From Artemia franciscana (Eukaryota > Arthropoda > Branchiopoda > Anostraca > Artemiidae): DNA of 64,000 nucleotides. The stretch covers positions 34,846,008-34,910,007 of the forward strand of contig NC_088880.1 of the NCBI RefSeq assembly GCF_032884065.1, read 5' to 3'. Under the pieces are notes generated by a model, which worked only from the letters and a program-made list of their open reading frames with translations, did not search any database and was not told the DNA's origin. The position numbers and the translations under genes were made by a program. This document shows positions 1 to 10,979 of the stretch, piece after piece. Each line of letters begins with the position of its first letter. Positions within the stretch are counted from its first letter, which is position 1.

Positions 1-1170
1 TCTGAGTTACAATTTCCTTCTAAATATTAAATTTCATTAAGATCTAATCACTCCTTTGTAAGTTAAAAATACCTCATTTTTTCTAATTTTCAGAATTAAC
101 CCCCCCCCCCCCACAACTCCCCTAAAAAGAGCAGATCCGTTCTGGTTATGTCAATCATGTATCTAGGACTTCTGCTTATTTTTCCCACCAAGTTTCATCC
201 CAATCCCTCCACTCTAAGCATTTTCCAAGATTTTAGGTTCCCCCCCTCAACTCCTCCAATGTCGCTGGATCCAGTCAGGATCAAAGTAAGAGCTCTGAGA
301 CACGATATTCTTCCAAACTTCAAATTTCATTAAGATCCAATTACTCCTTTGTAAGTCAAAAATACCTCATTTTTTCTAATTTTTCAGAATTAACCCTCCC
401 CCCCAACTCCCCCAAAGAGAGCAGATCTGTTCTGGTTATGTCAATCATGTATCTAGGACTCGTGCTTATTTTTCCCACCAAGTTTCATCCTGATCCCTCC
501 ACTCTAAGCGTTTTCCAATATTTTAGCTCCCCCCACCCCTCAATTCCCCCCAATGTCACTGGATCCAGTCAGGATTTAAAACAAGAGCTCTGACACACGA
601 TATTCTTCCACACTTCAAATTTCATTAAGATCCAATCACTCCTTTGAAAGTTAAATATACCTCATTTTTTCTAATTTTTCAGAATTAACAATCCCCCCAC
701 CCCAAAACAGAGCAGATCCATTCTGGTTATGTCAATTATGTATCTAGGACTTCTGCTTATTTTTCCCACCAAGTTTCATCCCAATTCCTCTATTCTAAGC
801 ATTTTCTAAAATTTTAGGTTACCCCCTCCAACTCTCCCCAATGTCACCAGATCTGGTCAGGATTTAAAAAAGAGCTCTGAGACACGATATCTTCCAAACA
901 TCAAATTTCATTAAGATCCCATCACCTGTTCATAAGTTAAAAATACTTCATCTTTTCTATTTTTTCCAGATCAACTGGCCCCCTACTCCCCCCAGATGGT
1001 CAAAATGGGAAAACAAATACTTCTAATTTAATCTGGTCCGGTCCCTGATACACCAGCCAAATTTCATTGTCCTAGCTTACCTAGAAGTGCCTAAAGTAGC
1101 AAAACCAGGACCAAGAGACAGACCAATAGAATTTGCAATTGCTATATATCACTTTGTTAATGCCAAGTGC
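1..1170 (+). mobile_element. 290-bp-repeat element, copy A (truncated by window edge)
   Basis: Four ~290-bp tandem units, each with 'gagcagatccgttctggt', 'ccaccaagtttcatccc', 'agagctctgagacacgatat' and a C-rich spacer. They are followed by the terminal block 'ccagatggtcaaa...tcctagcttacctagaagtg', a short gacagacc remnant and a degenerate terminal hairpin at 1150-1169 ending in ccataaaa. The array orientation is plus. The short open frames inside (about 61 codons) recur in every unit and are repeat shadows, not genes. Confidence 0.8.
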
Positions 1171-1175
1171 CATAA

Positions 1176-1574
1176 AAAGATGTTAAAATTCTTGAAGATA
1201 TCTGGAGAAGAGCCACTAAGATGGTGAGTGGACTGCATGAACTTCCTTACCCTACAAGGCTATGCAAGCTGAAACTCCCAACTCTGGTTTATAGAAGAAG
1301 ACAGGGTGAAGCCATTCTGGTTCATAAACTTATTAATTCAAAGACACTTCCTGAACTCCTTCCTCTGGCATCTCAAGACTCTTGTACAAGGGGACATAAA
1401 TTAGAGTTATCAAGGCATTTCTCCTCAAAGTGGCAACATGCCCATTTTCTTACCAACCAAATTGCCAACCTCTGGAACAAATTACTGCCAGATACCATTA
1501 CTGCCCAGACCACAAACAGCTTTAAGAAACATCTTGACAATGAATGGTCAACAACAGATTGGAAGTATAACTAG
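1176..1574 (+). pseudogene. LINE reverse transcriptase C-terminal tail fragment
   Basis: An open frame from 1176 to the TAG at 1572 reads KDVKILEDIWRRATKMVSGL, then HELPYPTRLCKLKLPTLVYR and RRQGEAILVHKLIN. It ends with an NLWNKLLPDTITAQTTNSFK-type tail. WRRATK, LPTLVYRRRQGE and the W-N-L-P-D motif are typical of the extreme C-terminus of CR1-like LINE ORF2 proteins. The upstream RT core is absent. It abuts the terminal hairpin of the 290-bp-repeat element (1170), so one element inserted at the edge of the other. Confidence 0.8.
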
Positions 1575-2483
1575 GAAGCACTCAAATCAGAAACATCAAA
1601 CCATTAGTCAGGTGTACATATTCAACTATGTGTTATGCATTATCAACTCTGGAGTTTCTACAAGGAAAATCCCTTAGATTGATCCAAGCTGCAATTTAAG
1701 GTAATCACCTGATGCCTTTTTATGCTCTTTCTAAATATAATAATTGCTTCAGGGGCAAATTCTTTCTTTTGCCTTTAATTGGGCACCAAAATATATAGTT
1801 TTTAAACTATAATTTAAAATTTTAAAAATTAAATATGATTTGGTAAATTTCTTTGGAGGCTGTATTTTTCCTGTTTATAGCATTCAATAATGGAGTTATC
1901 TTTGTTCTGCTCTGATGTCATCTCAAGGAGGGGTCAGGCTCTTTTTAAAATTACTCCAAAATAGATTTTCAAAATAACATATTACTATTAAGAAAAGGTA
2001 AAATAATAATTTAGATTCCTGAATCACCTACAAATGGCAATTTATCCTTGCTGGAGTTTTTTTTTTTAGAAGTACATCATAAACCCTGTGGTTACTATGA
2101 GCTATTTTGAGCCCCTTTATGATTGAAAAAAAAATTGCCACAGAAGCAATTATTATATTTGGAAGGGCATAAAAAAGGTGGCAAGTGATATAGTCCTTGA
2201 CTTTCCTTCTACCAAAACTACATGAAAAAGTGTAATGTCTCATGTTAATATGTCATTTGTGTTTTTAATGTGTTGGTTGGGTTCAGGCTTTACATTTTTA
2301 TAATGTACTTCCATATGAATGTTTTTTTTTTAATCTATATAATGCAGGCTAGGTGACAGAAAACAACAGGTTCAGCAGTTAATGTTGTGAGAGTTTGCTT
2401 GTTAATAAAGGATTTTCTATCCTTGTGATGCTCCAGTGATGAAAAAAATTTGTTTGTGGTAGATTGTGGCTGTTTCATCTAGA

Positions 2484-2519
2484 CTCTTGTGGAGGACTCT
2501 GTAGAGTTCTCCACAAGAG
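2484..2519. other. Hairpin with 17-bp stem
   Basis: ctcttgtggaggactct pairs with agagttctccacaagag (one G-T type mismatch) around a 2-nt loop. It is isolated, with no RNA gene features around it. Confidence 0.5.
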
Positions 2520-2639
2520 ACTCTTGATGATTGAACTTGTTTAGTGACCAGGTGCAGTATGCTTATCAATAGCTTCCCAGTTGAGTTTCAACTTCTTCAA
2601 GGACTACATAGCATCCAGGCCTTTATTTAGAAAACCAAC

Positions 2640-3270
2640 ATAGGGTAAAATTCTAGTTAATTGACTTCTTGCTATCTCAAAAAGAGTTTATGTTAGAAAA
2701 ATGAAACTTTCAGGGATGAATCTACAGATTAAAGTATGTCCTGGGAAGGTATTTTGAAGCAACTACCTCCACTCCTTCTCCCTCTAGAGGGCCCTGACCT
2801 TTAAAAATATGTGTGTCATAAAAGTGAAACCTTGCAAAATAAATCTTCTGTTTAATTAAAGTACAAAAAAATTGTTTTCAACTTCATAACTTTGCTCAAT
2901 TCCATTTTATAAGGTTTTAAAGATATGCACATACATTTCCTAAATTTTGAAAAAAAAAACACTGATATGGCTCAAAATTCTACTCAAATAACAGGAATTG
3001 CATTTTCATAACTAAAGGCAGAGAAAAAGCAACTAGTAACTGAAATTTAAGGTAAAATATTGTTTTGTCAAAATTTCAATAGGTGTAGACCTGTCATGTA
3101 GGCAAATTTCAGGGCCCTCTAGAGGAAGGAGTGGAGGTGGGTATTTTAAAATACCTTCCCAGGATACCTTCTAGCCTGTAGACCTATCCCTGTAAGTTTG
3201 ATTTTTCCTAACCTGAACCCTTTCCAAGATAGCAAGAAGTCAATTAACTAGAATTTTACCCCAACATAGC
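2640..3270. repeat. ~630-bp foldback element
   Basis: 2640-2810 reappears inverted at about 3105-3268. Landmarks are 'taaaattctagttaattgac' against 'gtcaattaactagaatttta', and 'ccctctagagggccctga' against 'tcagggccctctagagg'. The spacer of about 290 bp is AT-rich and shows no coding sequence. Confidence 0.65.
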
Positions 3271-4184
3271 CTATTCAGCAAAAATAGCCTATTGTCTTCG
3301 GTGTTTTTAATTTTTGAGAAAAAGAGCTGAATATTGGCTCTGGTTAGGGTGGACTACTTTATCATCCTTGGCTATTGAACTTTGGTTCTTGAATTAGGCT
3401 AGAACCAACAATAGAAATAATGCTGGGAGCATGTTGATTAGCTTGTAGGTTACACAATGGAATTATTATGATGTTATAACTTTTACCCAGAACTACTACT
3501 TTATTTTAGCACATTCCCTTCAGAAATGGCCAACCACTAGCCTAGCCTACTTAGCCTATAGGCTTATATTACCCCACATTTTTAGGTTTATAACAAAAGG
3601 TGGGTAAAAACATAACTACCTAACTGAAAATTCATCAGCCCTTAGCTCAAATCCAACCTAACCAAAACCCAGCCAACCTAACCAAAAAACCTTAACTTCA
3701 CCCAAAATCATCAAGGAAAACCAAGTCTGTTGGGCCTGGCTTCTCCTAATAGACATCATACACCTAAAATTATGAGTAGATTTATAGAAGGTTATAGTAA
3801 CTCTAGATTCCTTATTACCTCAATATCTTTCCATTTGCTGTAATCAACCATTATTAAAATATTCCAGATCCTTCTAAGAGTTTTTTGAAATTTTCAATCT
3901 CTTTAAAACTACCGATGAGCTATCGAGTTTAATAATTGTAGATGGCACTACAATTATCCACAACGTACTCTACTGCTATACATAGTGAGAGGCAAAGCCG
4001 GCATAAACTACTTGTGTTTGTAACCCCTGGTTCCCACTGCTGCGATTTCGCACAAAACCCTGTGACATGCAACAAATGACATAAATCGTACGACAAACGC
4101 CGCAAAACCATTCGTTTTGCTGAAATGTCGGATACGTTGAATAATTTCAACTCATACGACAAATCTTATGCAATATTCTGATTA
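3271..4184. other. Intergenic; minor AACCTAACC-like words
   Basis: 3640-3710 has repeated 'aacctaaccaaaa' words. A 77-codon minus-strand frame (3929-4162) contains TGFCAKSQQWEPGV but is not recognised. Nothing else is supported. Confidence 0.5.
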
Positions 4185-6156
4185 AAACAAGAGCTAAGAG
4201 CTCATATGGCACTTGTGACGAGGTCGGAAGAGCCGAGAGCTCATATGGTACGAGGTCGGAAGAGCCAAGAGCTCATTTGGACGAGGTCGGAAGAGCCAAG
4301 AGCTCATTTGGCACTTGTGAGAAGGTCAGAACCTAAAGTTAAACTTTATAGCACAAGATCCTTCTAAATATCAAATTTCATTAAGATCTGGTCACCCTTT
4401 CGTAAGTTACAAATACCTCAATTTTCAAAATTACCTCCCCCCTCCCAATTCCACCAAAGAGAGCAGATCCGGTCCAGTTATGTCAGTCACGTATCTTAGA
4501 CAGGTTTCTATTCTTCCCATCCAGTTTCATCCTGATCTCACCGCTTTAAGTATTTTCTAAGATTTCCGGTCCCCCCAACTGTCCCCCCCCCAATTACGTT
4601 TGATCCGGTTGAGATTTAAAATAAGATATCAGAGTTACGAGGTCCTTCTAAATATGAAGTTTCATGAAGATCCGATCACTCCTTCGTAAGTTAAAAATAC
4701 GTTATTTTTCTTATTTTTCAGAATTACCCCCCCCCCCCCGCAATTGAGCGGATCCGTTCCAATTATGTAAATTACGTATGCAAGACTTTTGCTTATTTTT
4801 CCAACCAAGTTTCATCCCAATCCTTCCAATCTAAGGGTTTCCCATCATTTTAGGTCTCCCCACCCCAAACTTCCCCCAATGTCACCAGATCCGGTCAGGA
4901 TTTAAAATAAGAGCTTTGAGCCACGATATCCTTCTAAAAATCAAATTTCATGGAGATCCAATCACCCATTCGTAAGTTAAAAATACCTCATTTTTTCTAA
5001 TTTTTCAGAATTAACCCCCCCCCCCCAACTACCCAAAAGAGAGCGGATCCGTTCCGTTTATGTCAATCATCTATCTAGGACTTGTGTTTATTTTTCCCAC
5101 CATGTTTCATCCCGATCCCTCCACTCTAAGTGTTTTCCAAGTTTTAGGTTTCCCCCTCCCAACTCCCCGCCCCCATCACCAGATCCGGTCGGGATTTAAA
5201 ATAAGAGCTCTAAGACACGATATCCTTCTAAACATCAAATTTCATTGAGATCCGATCACCCGTTCGTAAGTTGAAAATACCTCATTTTTCTAATTTTTAA
5301 GACTTACTCCCCCCCTCCCAACTACCCCAAAGAGAGCAAATAAGTTCCGATTATGTCAATCATGTATCTGGGACTTGCGCTTATTTTTCCCATCAAGTTT
5401 CATCCCGATCCCTCTACTCTAAGTGTTTTCCAAGATTTTAGGTTTCCCCCCTCCAACTCCCCCCAATGTCATCAGACCCAGTCGGGATTTAAAATAAGAG
5501 CTCTGAGACACAATATCATTCCAAACATCAAATTTCATTAAGATCCAATCACCCGCTCATAAGTTAAAAATACTTCATTTTTTCTATTTTTCCGAATTAA
5601 CCGGCCCCTTCTCCCCCCCCCAGATGGTCAAATCGGGAAAACGACTATTTCTAATTTAATCTGGTCCGGTCCCTGATACGCTTGCCAAATTTCATCGTCC
5701 TAGCTTACCTGGAAGTGCCTAAAGTAGCAAAACCGGGACTTTAGGTTTTCCCCCTCCAACTCCCCCCAATGTCATCAGATCCGGTCGGGATTAAAAATAA
5801 GAGCTCTAAGACACAATATCATTCCAAACATCAAATTTCATTAAGATCCAAATACCCGCTGATAAGTTAAAAATACTTCATTTTTTCTATTTTTTGCGAA
5901 TTAACCGGGCCCCCACTCCCCCCCAGATGGTCAAATCGGGAAAACGACTATTTCTAATTTAATCTGGTCCGGTCCCTGATACGCTTGCCAAATTTCATCG
6001 TCCTAGCTTACCTGGAAGTGCCTAAAGTAGCAAAACCGGGACCGACAGACAGACCGACAGACAGACCGACAGACAGACCGACAGACAGACCGACAGACCG
6101 ACAGAATTGGCGACTGCTATATGTCACTTGGTTAATACCAAGTGCCATAAAAATAT
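4185..6156 (+). mobile_element. 290-bp-repeat element, copy B (most complete)
   Basis: The head begins aaaacaagagctaagagctc and contains three short repeats of gacgaggtcggaagagcc-type sequence. About four to five ~290-bp units follow, with the terminal block present twice (5625-5740 and 5928-6040). A 12-bp (ACCGACAGACAG)n microsatellite is at 6041-6106. It ends with a hairpin CACTTGGT-taat-ACCAAGTG at 6125-6144 and ccataaaaat. There is no transposase or Rep/helicase coding capacity, so it is non-autonomous. The architecture (head, satellite-like core, GACA microsatellite, terminal hairpin) resembles Helentron-related DINE-1/HINE and bivalve pearl elements; that class assignment is inference. 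Confidence 0.8.
6041..6106. repeat. (ACCGACAGACAG)n microsatellite
   Basis: About five copies of a 12-bp GACC/GACA unit immediately before the terminal hairpin of copy B. Shorter remnants occupy the same place in the other copies, so it is an inherited part of the element. Confidence 0.9.
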
Positions 6157-6166
6157 ATATAACCAG

Positions 6167-6562
6167 TCATGGAGCTGATTGAAAAGCTAATTTTGGCTGG
6201 TTTGTTGCTTTTAGTTTCTTTATGTAAAATTCGTCCGAGTCACTACCGTCTCCGTCAATCGGTTCTACAGCAGCATCTACTACAAAAGTCTGCGTTTCTT
6301 TTGTGAACCTCCATCTGATTCTGTCGTACGTATGTTCCGTCAGTAAAAAATCGTGTTGGGATTTACGCAGCTGTGGGAACCAGGGGTTGCAGTAGGAACC
6401 AGGGGTCGCAGGGGTTGCAGTGGGAACCAGGGGTAAAAAGTAAGCCTTCAAAAAAGATCTACAGCTCAAATCAGCAAAGGAAATATTCTTAAACCTTGTA
6501 CATTGGCTTAATCCCGATTTGTCACATGTTAAACATTTCCGAAAATATTGCTGTAAATTCAA
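6167..6562 (-). other. Unrecognised 131-codon open frame
   Basis: An open frame with an acidic stretch (DGDGSDSDEFYIKKLK) and an internal Pro/Thr-rich part produced by a small tandem repeat (ggaaccaggggttgcag, 6373-6433). It ends a few bases past the end of element B. A related 'aacccctggttcccactgctgcga' word occurs at 4021, on the other side of element B. No domain is recognised; it may be a remnant of an unknown transposable element. Confidence 0.2.
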
Positions 6563-7784
6563 TCAGTCCGAATTATTTTAAAAGGATCGTCGTTCAGAAA
6601 AAAAAAACCTATTTCCAATTAGCTAGACATAATTAACACTTGAGGATATATAGAATTTGATAATCCAGCATCTTGAATCCAAAGAGGTACTGCAAGATGC
6701 ATAAAATTTCGTAAGCTGGGCCAGAATAATATTCCTCGTTGAGATGGGAAGGTGCTAGAAGGGCTAAATTACTAAAAGGGCTAAAAGGGTGATCTGTTAC
6801 TAGATCACCAAAGAAAAGAAAAAGACACATTTTAAATGGAAGTCTGAAAACTTTAATATTACACATTAATTTTTTTTTCCAGTTTTACAGATAAATTAAA
6901 CTTAAGATACACAGAAGTAATATTTAAATATAAATACATAGAACATGTAAAGAGTCCCAAGTTGAAGTCCCTTCTACAAAGTATATGACTTCAATAGAGG
7001 CCCTTACTCTACTAACTGTGCCTGTCAAACAAAGAGACATAGCCAGCTTTTCCATTAATTTTTGGATGTCCCTACTAGAGTTGATCCATAACTGGATACA
7101 CTTTTTTCTGTAAAAAGTAGACTATATTGAAGTGCTTGCGACAAGCCATATTTTAACGATGGAAAAGTCTCAGCCGTGAATATCCAAGGGAATGGAAAGT
7201 AGGCTTTTAGGCCTGTCTGGTGAAAATGCTGCGCATAGTGACTGAAGAAGTAATCTCACTGCAATCTTGTCACACTTAATTCCAAATTTATTATATCTTT
7301 GTTCACCTTTACCCTAATTAACATATTTCAACAAACACAGACCCAACTTTATTCACGTTAACTTATGTCAGCACACTGGCACTTGCAGTCTAAATTTATT
7401 TTCCCATTTCGGCTTAATGTTCACGAACTCACCAATATTATTCAACCAGATTCTCTCGCAAACTTTCCAATCTTACCCTTAGAAGTAAACACAATATTGC
7501 ATTTAAAAGCTAAAAGAAAACTCCAGAAAATTTGATATCCCAAAACTGATGCCTATTGGGCAACACAGCATTGCCTATACTACACATTTTCATTTCCGTT
7601 GACGTTCTAAAGAGACTAAAAATCCGTCTGTCTATAACAAACACACTAGTATCCTGAAAGAGGATAGGTCAATTCCTCAATTCTTCTTTTAGTCATTCCT
7701 CAGAGAACACGGAATTATAACAAAATAATTTTTTTTTTAGTGAAGTTATTATTTTGGCAAAGTTGTTATTATTATTTGTGACTT
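6563..7784. other. No feature seen
   Basis: AT-rich intergenic DNA. I find no convincing frame, RNA gene or repeat in it. Confidence 0.6.
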
Positions 7785-7960
7785 TGTAAGCTCAAGCAGT
7801 GTCGACCGAGCTTTAAATGGGTACCTGGAGAAATCTGGGGGGAAAAGCGAGAAGCACCGGATGATTTGCCCCCAACCATGCATTGCACCCACGCAGAGGT
7901 GGTTTTAGAGGAGGAACTGAGAGGCACTTGCCCCGGGTGAAGAAATTTTAGGGATACAGA
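7785..7960 (-). repeat. SINE-like dispersed repeat, copy 3 (3' half, inverted)
   Basis: 'tgtaagctcaagcagtgtcgaccgagctttaaatgggtacctgg' is the reverse complement of the end of the 14108-14400 copy, with substitutions. The sequence past 7860 (agcaccggatgatttgcccc) has no counterpart in the other two copies. Confidence 0.5.
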
Positions 7961-8198
7961 TTTTCAAATGAATAATCTAACGATTATAATCATTTTGTAA
8001 TTTTAGAAATTTCATTTTTATTGAAATTCAGTAGAGAGTGCTGTTGACAAACGAAAGAAATTCATGAATTATTAATTAATTAATAAAGTAAAAAAGATTA
8101 GATATTAATAATTAAAATAATGAAATAATAAATTTACAAATAATTAAAAATAAATCATTATTAGTTATGAAATTGAAAACAGTTTCGTTAATAAAGAA

Positions 8199-8241
8199 AT
8201 TGATATTCCCGCCAGGGGAATATCAAGATATTCCCCTGGCG
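8199..8241. other. Two mutually exclusive hairpins sharing one arm
   Basis: CGCCAGGGGAATATC-aa-GATATTCCCCTGGCG (8210-8241) is a perfect 15-bp palindrome. Its left arm can instead pair with TTGATATTCCC immediately upstream (from about 8200), giving an 11-bp stem. So three half-sites compete for two helices. No adjacent gene is visible. Confidence 0.55.
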
Positions 8242-8851
8242 CAATCTCTAATTGCAAGGTTCATTATCCAGCCTTAGGTTATTAGAAACACTGAGAGAAA
8301 AGAAAAGTATTAAGTTCTGTTTGAAGAAGCTTAAAATGGTCTAGGTCCTTTTTCGATCTAGCTTATACCTGCCTGAAATACGAAAAAGGAAAAGAGCTTT
8401 TCCTTAGCTTTGGTTTGAGTCTGCCTTTTTTATAGTTAAACAACATAGTTCTGTAACATAGAAATGAAAAACTGTCCTAGAGCAGCCCAGTTAATCTGAT
8501 ACTGACAAAATAGTAAAAACAATTAGAAGGACATCAATTTGATATTGATTATTAGCTGCCTGTTTACCTAGCACGTAAATACGCAGCTAAAACCGGCTTG
8601 CCTTGCCTGTGCCAAATGTTTATGATTCAATTGTTTTATAAATTGACCTTAGTTCCTTCTTTAGATGGCAAAAAACCAATTCCAGGTTATAAACCAATCA
8701 AAATATGCAGCGATTCTTTTTCGATAAACATATTAAACCCATGTTCGATAAACATATTGCTAAGGTTATAAAAATCATCAATTTTAGGCCTTTGTCTCTG
8801 AAAAGATATTCTACGAAGCTCCATTCTCGTACCTTACAGTATACAAATCCT

Positions 8852-9019
8852 GTTTTAACGCCACCGCGGTTTTCCGCCACCTTTGAATTCAGGTGGGTCA
8901 GAGTAGACATAGACAAAATCATAGACATAGACTAACCTAGCCTGTCTATTCGGACCCAACTAATCCTCTTGATGATACAATATTTCCTGGGTGGCGGAAA
9001 ACCACGGCGGCGTTAAAAC
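8852..9019. repeat. 168-bp palindromic element with 30-bp inverted ends
   Basis: 8852-8881 and 8990-9019 are 30-bp inverted repeats (gttttaacgcc.ccg.ggtt) with two mismatches. The 108-bp interior includes the repeated word 'agacatagac'. The size and structure fit a small MITE or foldback element. No target-site duplication is evident. Confidence 0.65.
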
Positions 9020-10094
9020 ACCCACACCACAATTCCGATATTCGACCTCATATAGAGCGTAACTTGAATGGATTCCGGACAATGGAGCGATTTAATCACA
9101 GAGGCGGATCCGGGAGGTGGGTTACCACGGCCCCACCTCGATATTTTTCTAGCGTCTTCATTTGTTTTTTTCCCTTTTTTCAAAAAATAAATGGTCAATT
9201 ATTAGTACCCTTTTCACATGATCCCCCCCCCCCCTGTCAAGTTTTACTCTAGATCTGCCTTTGCGTTAGGTCAAGCAAATACGTTTATGTCTTTATCTTT
9301 TTTTCAATCATTCATTTTTCTTCTCTTTCTTCATATCCAGTTCGGTCATTTTATTTATTTTATAAATGACAAGCATTGTGCTTACCGCTATCTGTATTTA
9401 TAAAAATTAAATAAAACCAATCGAATTATTTATTTCTCATCCGACATTCCCCCATTTCATCACCATTCCCATTAATGATATATTTATTGCTATGTCACCT
9501 GTATCTTCACTCACACATTCCTTTAGTTTTGCAACAGAGTATTTTCAGGTCGACCTAAATTTGCAAAAAAAAAAACAACATTTTATTACCTATTGAAACA
9601 AGATTACTTGGGAGGGGGAGGAGCACGCTCAAGAACTTGGGAGTTTAAGCTTTAAAACTCCGGAGCATAATGGGTTTCTAGCTCAGTAAATTATCATTTC
9701 TCTGCAAGAAAATGTATAAATCGGTGAAAGCATTTTGTCTTCTATTAAAAGCCAGATTATAATGAAGGTTATTCAAAATTTAATATTTCAAGCTAAATCA
9801 ATATTCTAACCACTTCAAAAAGTAAGAGCACGCCAGCGATATTCAAATCTACAAAGTAAAGCAAAATGAAAAAAAAATTGTGAAGAAAAAGCAAGGATAA
9901 TTCCTGCCAGTGAAAAACAAAAACATAGATCGTACACTAGCAAATCTGGCGTGGTGCCAGGATTAATTGCGAAAAAAAGTGTAGCTTACTCCACAGATAA
10001 TACTTATTACGTTCCCTCTGTTGTATACGATAACCATTTGTTAGTTATTATTAAAATCTGTTTTACTAATAAATTTGTTTTAAAGACTAAATAT

Positions 10095-10251
10095 CCTTAC
10101 CTTACCTTAGATCCTCCTGTGCCTCCAGAGGCGCCCAGGGCATCAACGAGAAGTCGCCAGTCATCCCTCATGTGCGCCGCAGTAAGGACATCTTCCCACA
10201 CCGGTTGAAGGGAAGCATTTATGTTTCGCAGGTCCGTCTGATAGGTCTGCC
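10095..10251 (-). mobile_element. Short 5'-truncated LINE tail with 13-bp target-site duplication
   Basis: The minus strand reads TYQTDLRNINASLQPVWEDV, then LTAAHMRDDWRLLVDALG. The W...R..WR.LV.AL pattern is seen at the C-terminus of many invertebrate RTE-like LINEs. It ends in ctaaggtaaggtaagg, a short-repeat 3' tail. The fragment is flanked by the 13-bp direct repeat aaagactaaatat at 10082-10094 and 10252-10264, consistent with target-primed insertion. The clade assignment is tentative. Confidence 0.65.
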
Positions 10252-10979
10252 AAAGACTAAATATACTCATGTTAAATATACTTTATAATCATTGGGTGAA
10301 ATTTCTTGACTACTTACATCACTTTTCAACAATAGGAACTTCTACTTCTAACAGAAGTATTCTCCAGCAGGAGTTTCAAATTTATTTTAAATTTTAAAAA
10401 GAGGTTCAATAATGCGTACCATCAATATTTTATTGATTTGAAAGCTGCAAAAAAGAAAAGATTTGATATCCTCATACCGTTTCTAAGTGGTCGGCATATC
10501 GATTTATCTTGAAAGGCTTAAATTTGAAAATTATCATTAGAATCGGGTTTTTAGCAAAAGAAATAAGAATGCTTAAAAACACTTTTTTATTTCTATATAT
10601 ATACAAAAGAGTTCAATATTCATTTTAAATATTAAATCACGCAATCATCCATGATATTGCAGTTTCCAAATGTGAAAAGATTTATCAGGGAAATATTACT
10701 TTTTTTTCCAAGAAATAAAATTGGACGTGAAAGTGGTTCCACTGCGATGGCGTTAAGTGCAATGGCATGAAGTACATACATTTTTAAAACTTTCATTAAA
10801 GTTGACTGTGTGGATTAAAGGAGCGTGAAAAGTTACTGACCAAAATTCTACCCACTTCCAGGGCTCCAATTGTACTCGAATTTTGCTAAAGTTTTGGTTT
10901 CTAATAAAAATACATTTTATCGGGTCCGTGATTTTTCCAACATCACCAGACGGCCAACTTAAGGTTAAGGCTCATACCT

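Noticed and set aside
148..591. Repeated ~61-codon frames beginning MSIMYLGL in the 290-bp units
   Set aside because: They recur in every unit because the unit recurs. Frames are broken in many copies and the peptide is unlike a real domain.
6041..6106. CRISPR-like regular short repeats
   Set aside because: A 12-bp microsatellite without spacers, in animal DNA; explained as part of the mobile element.
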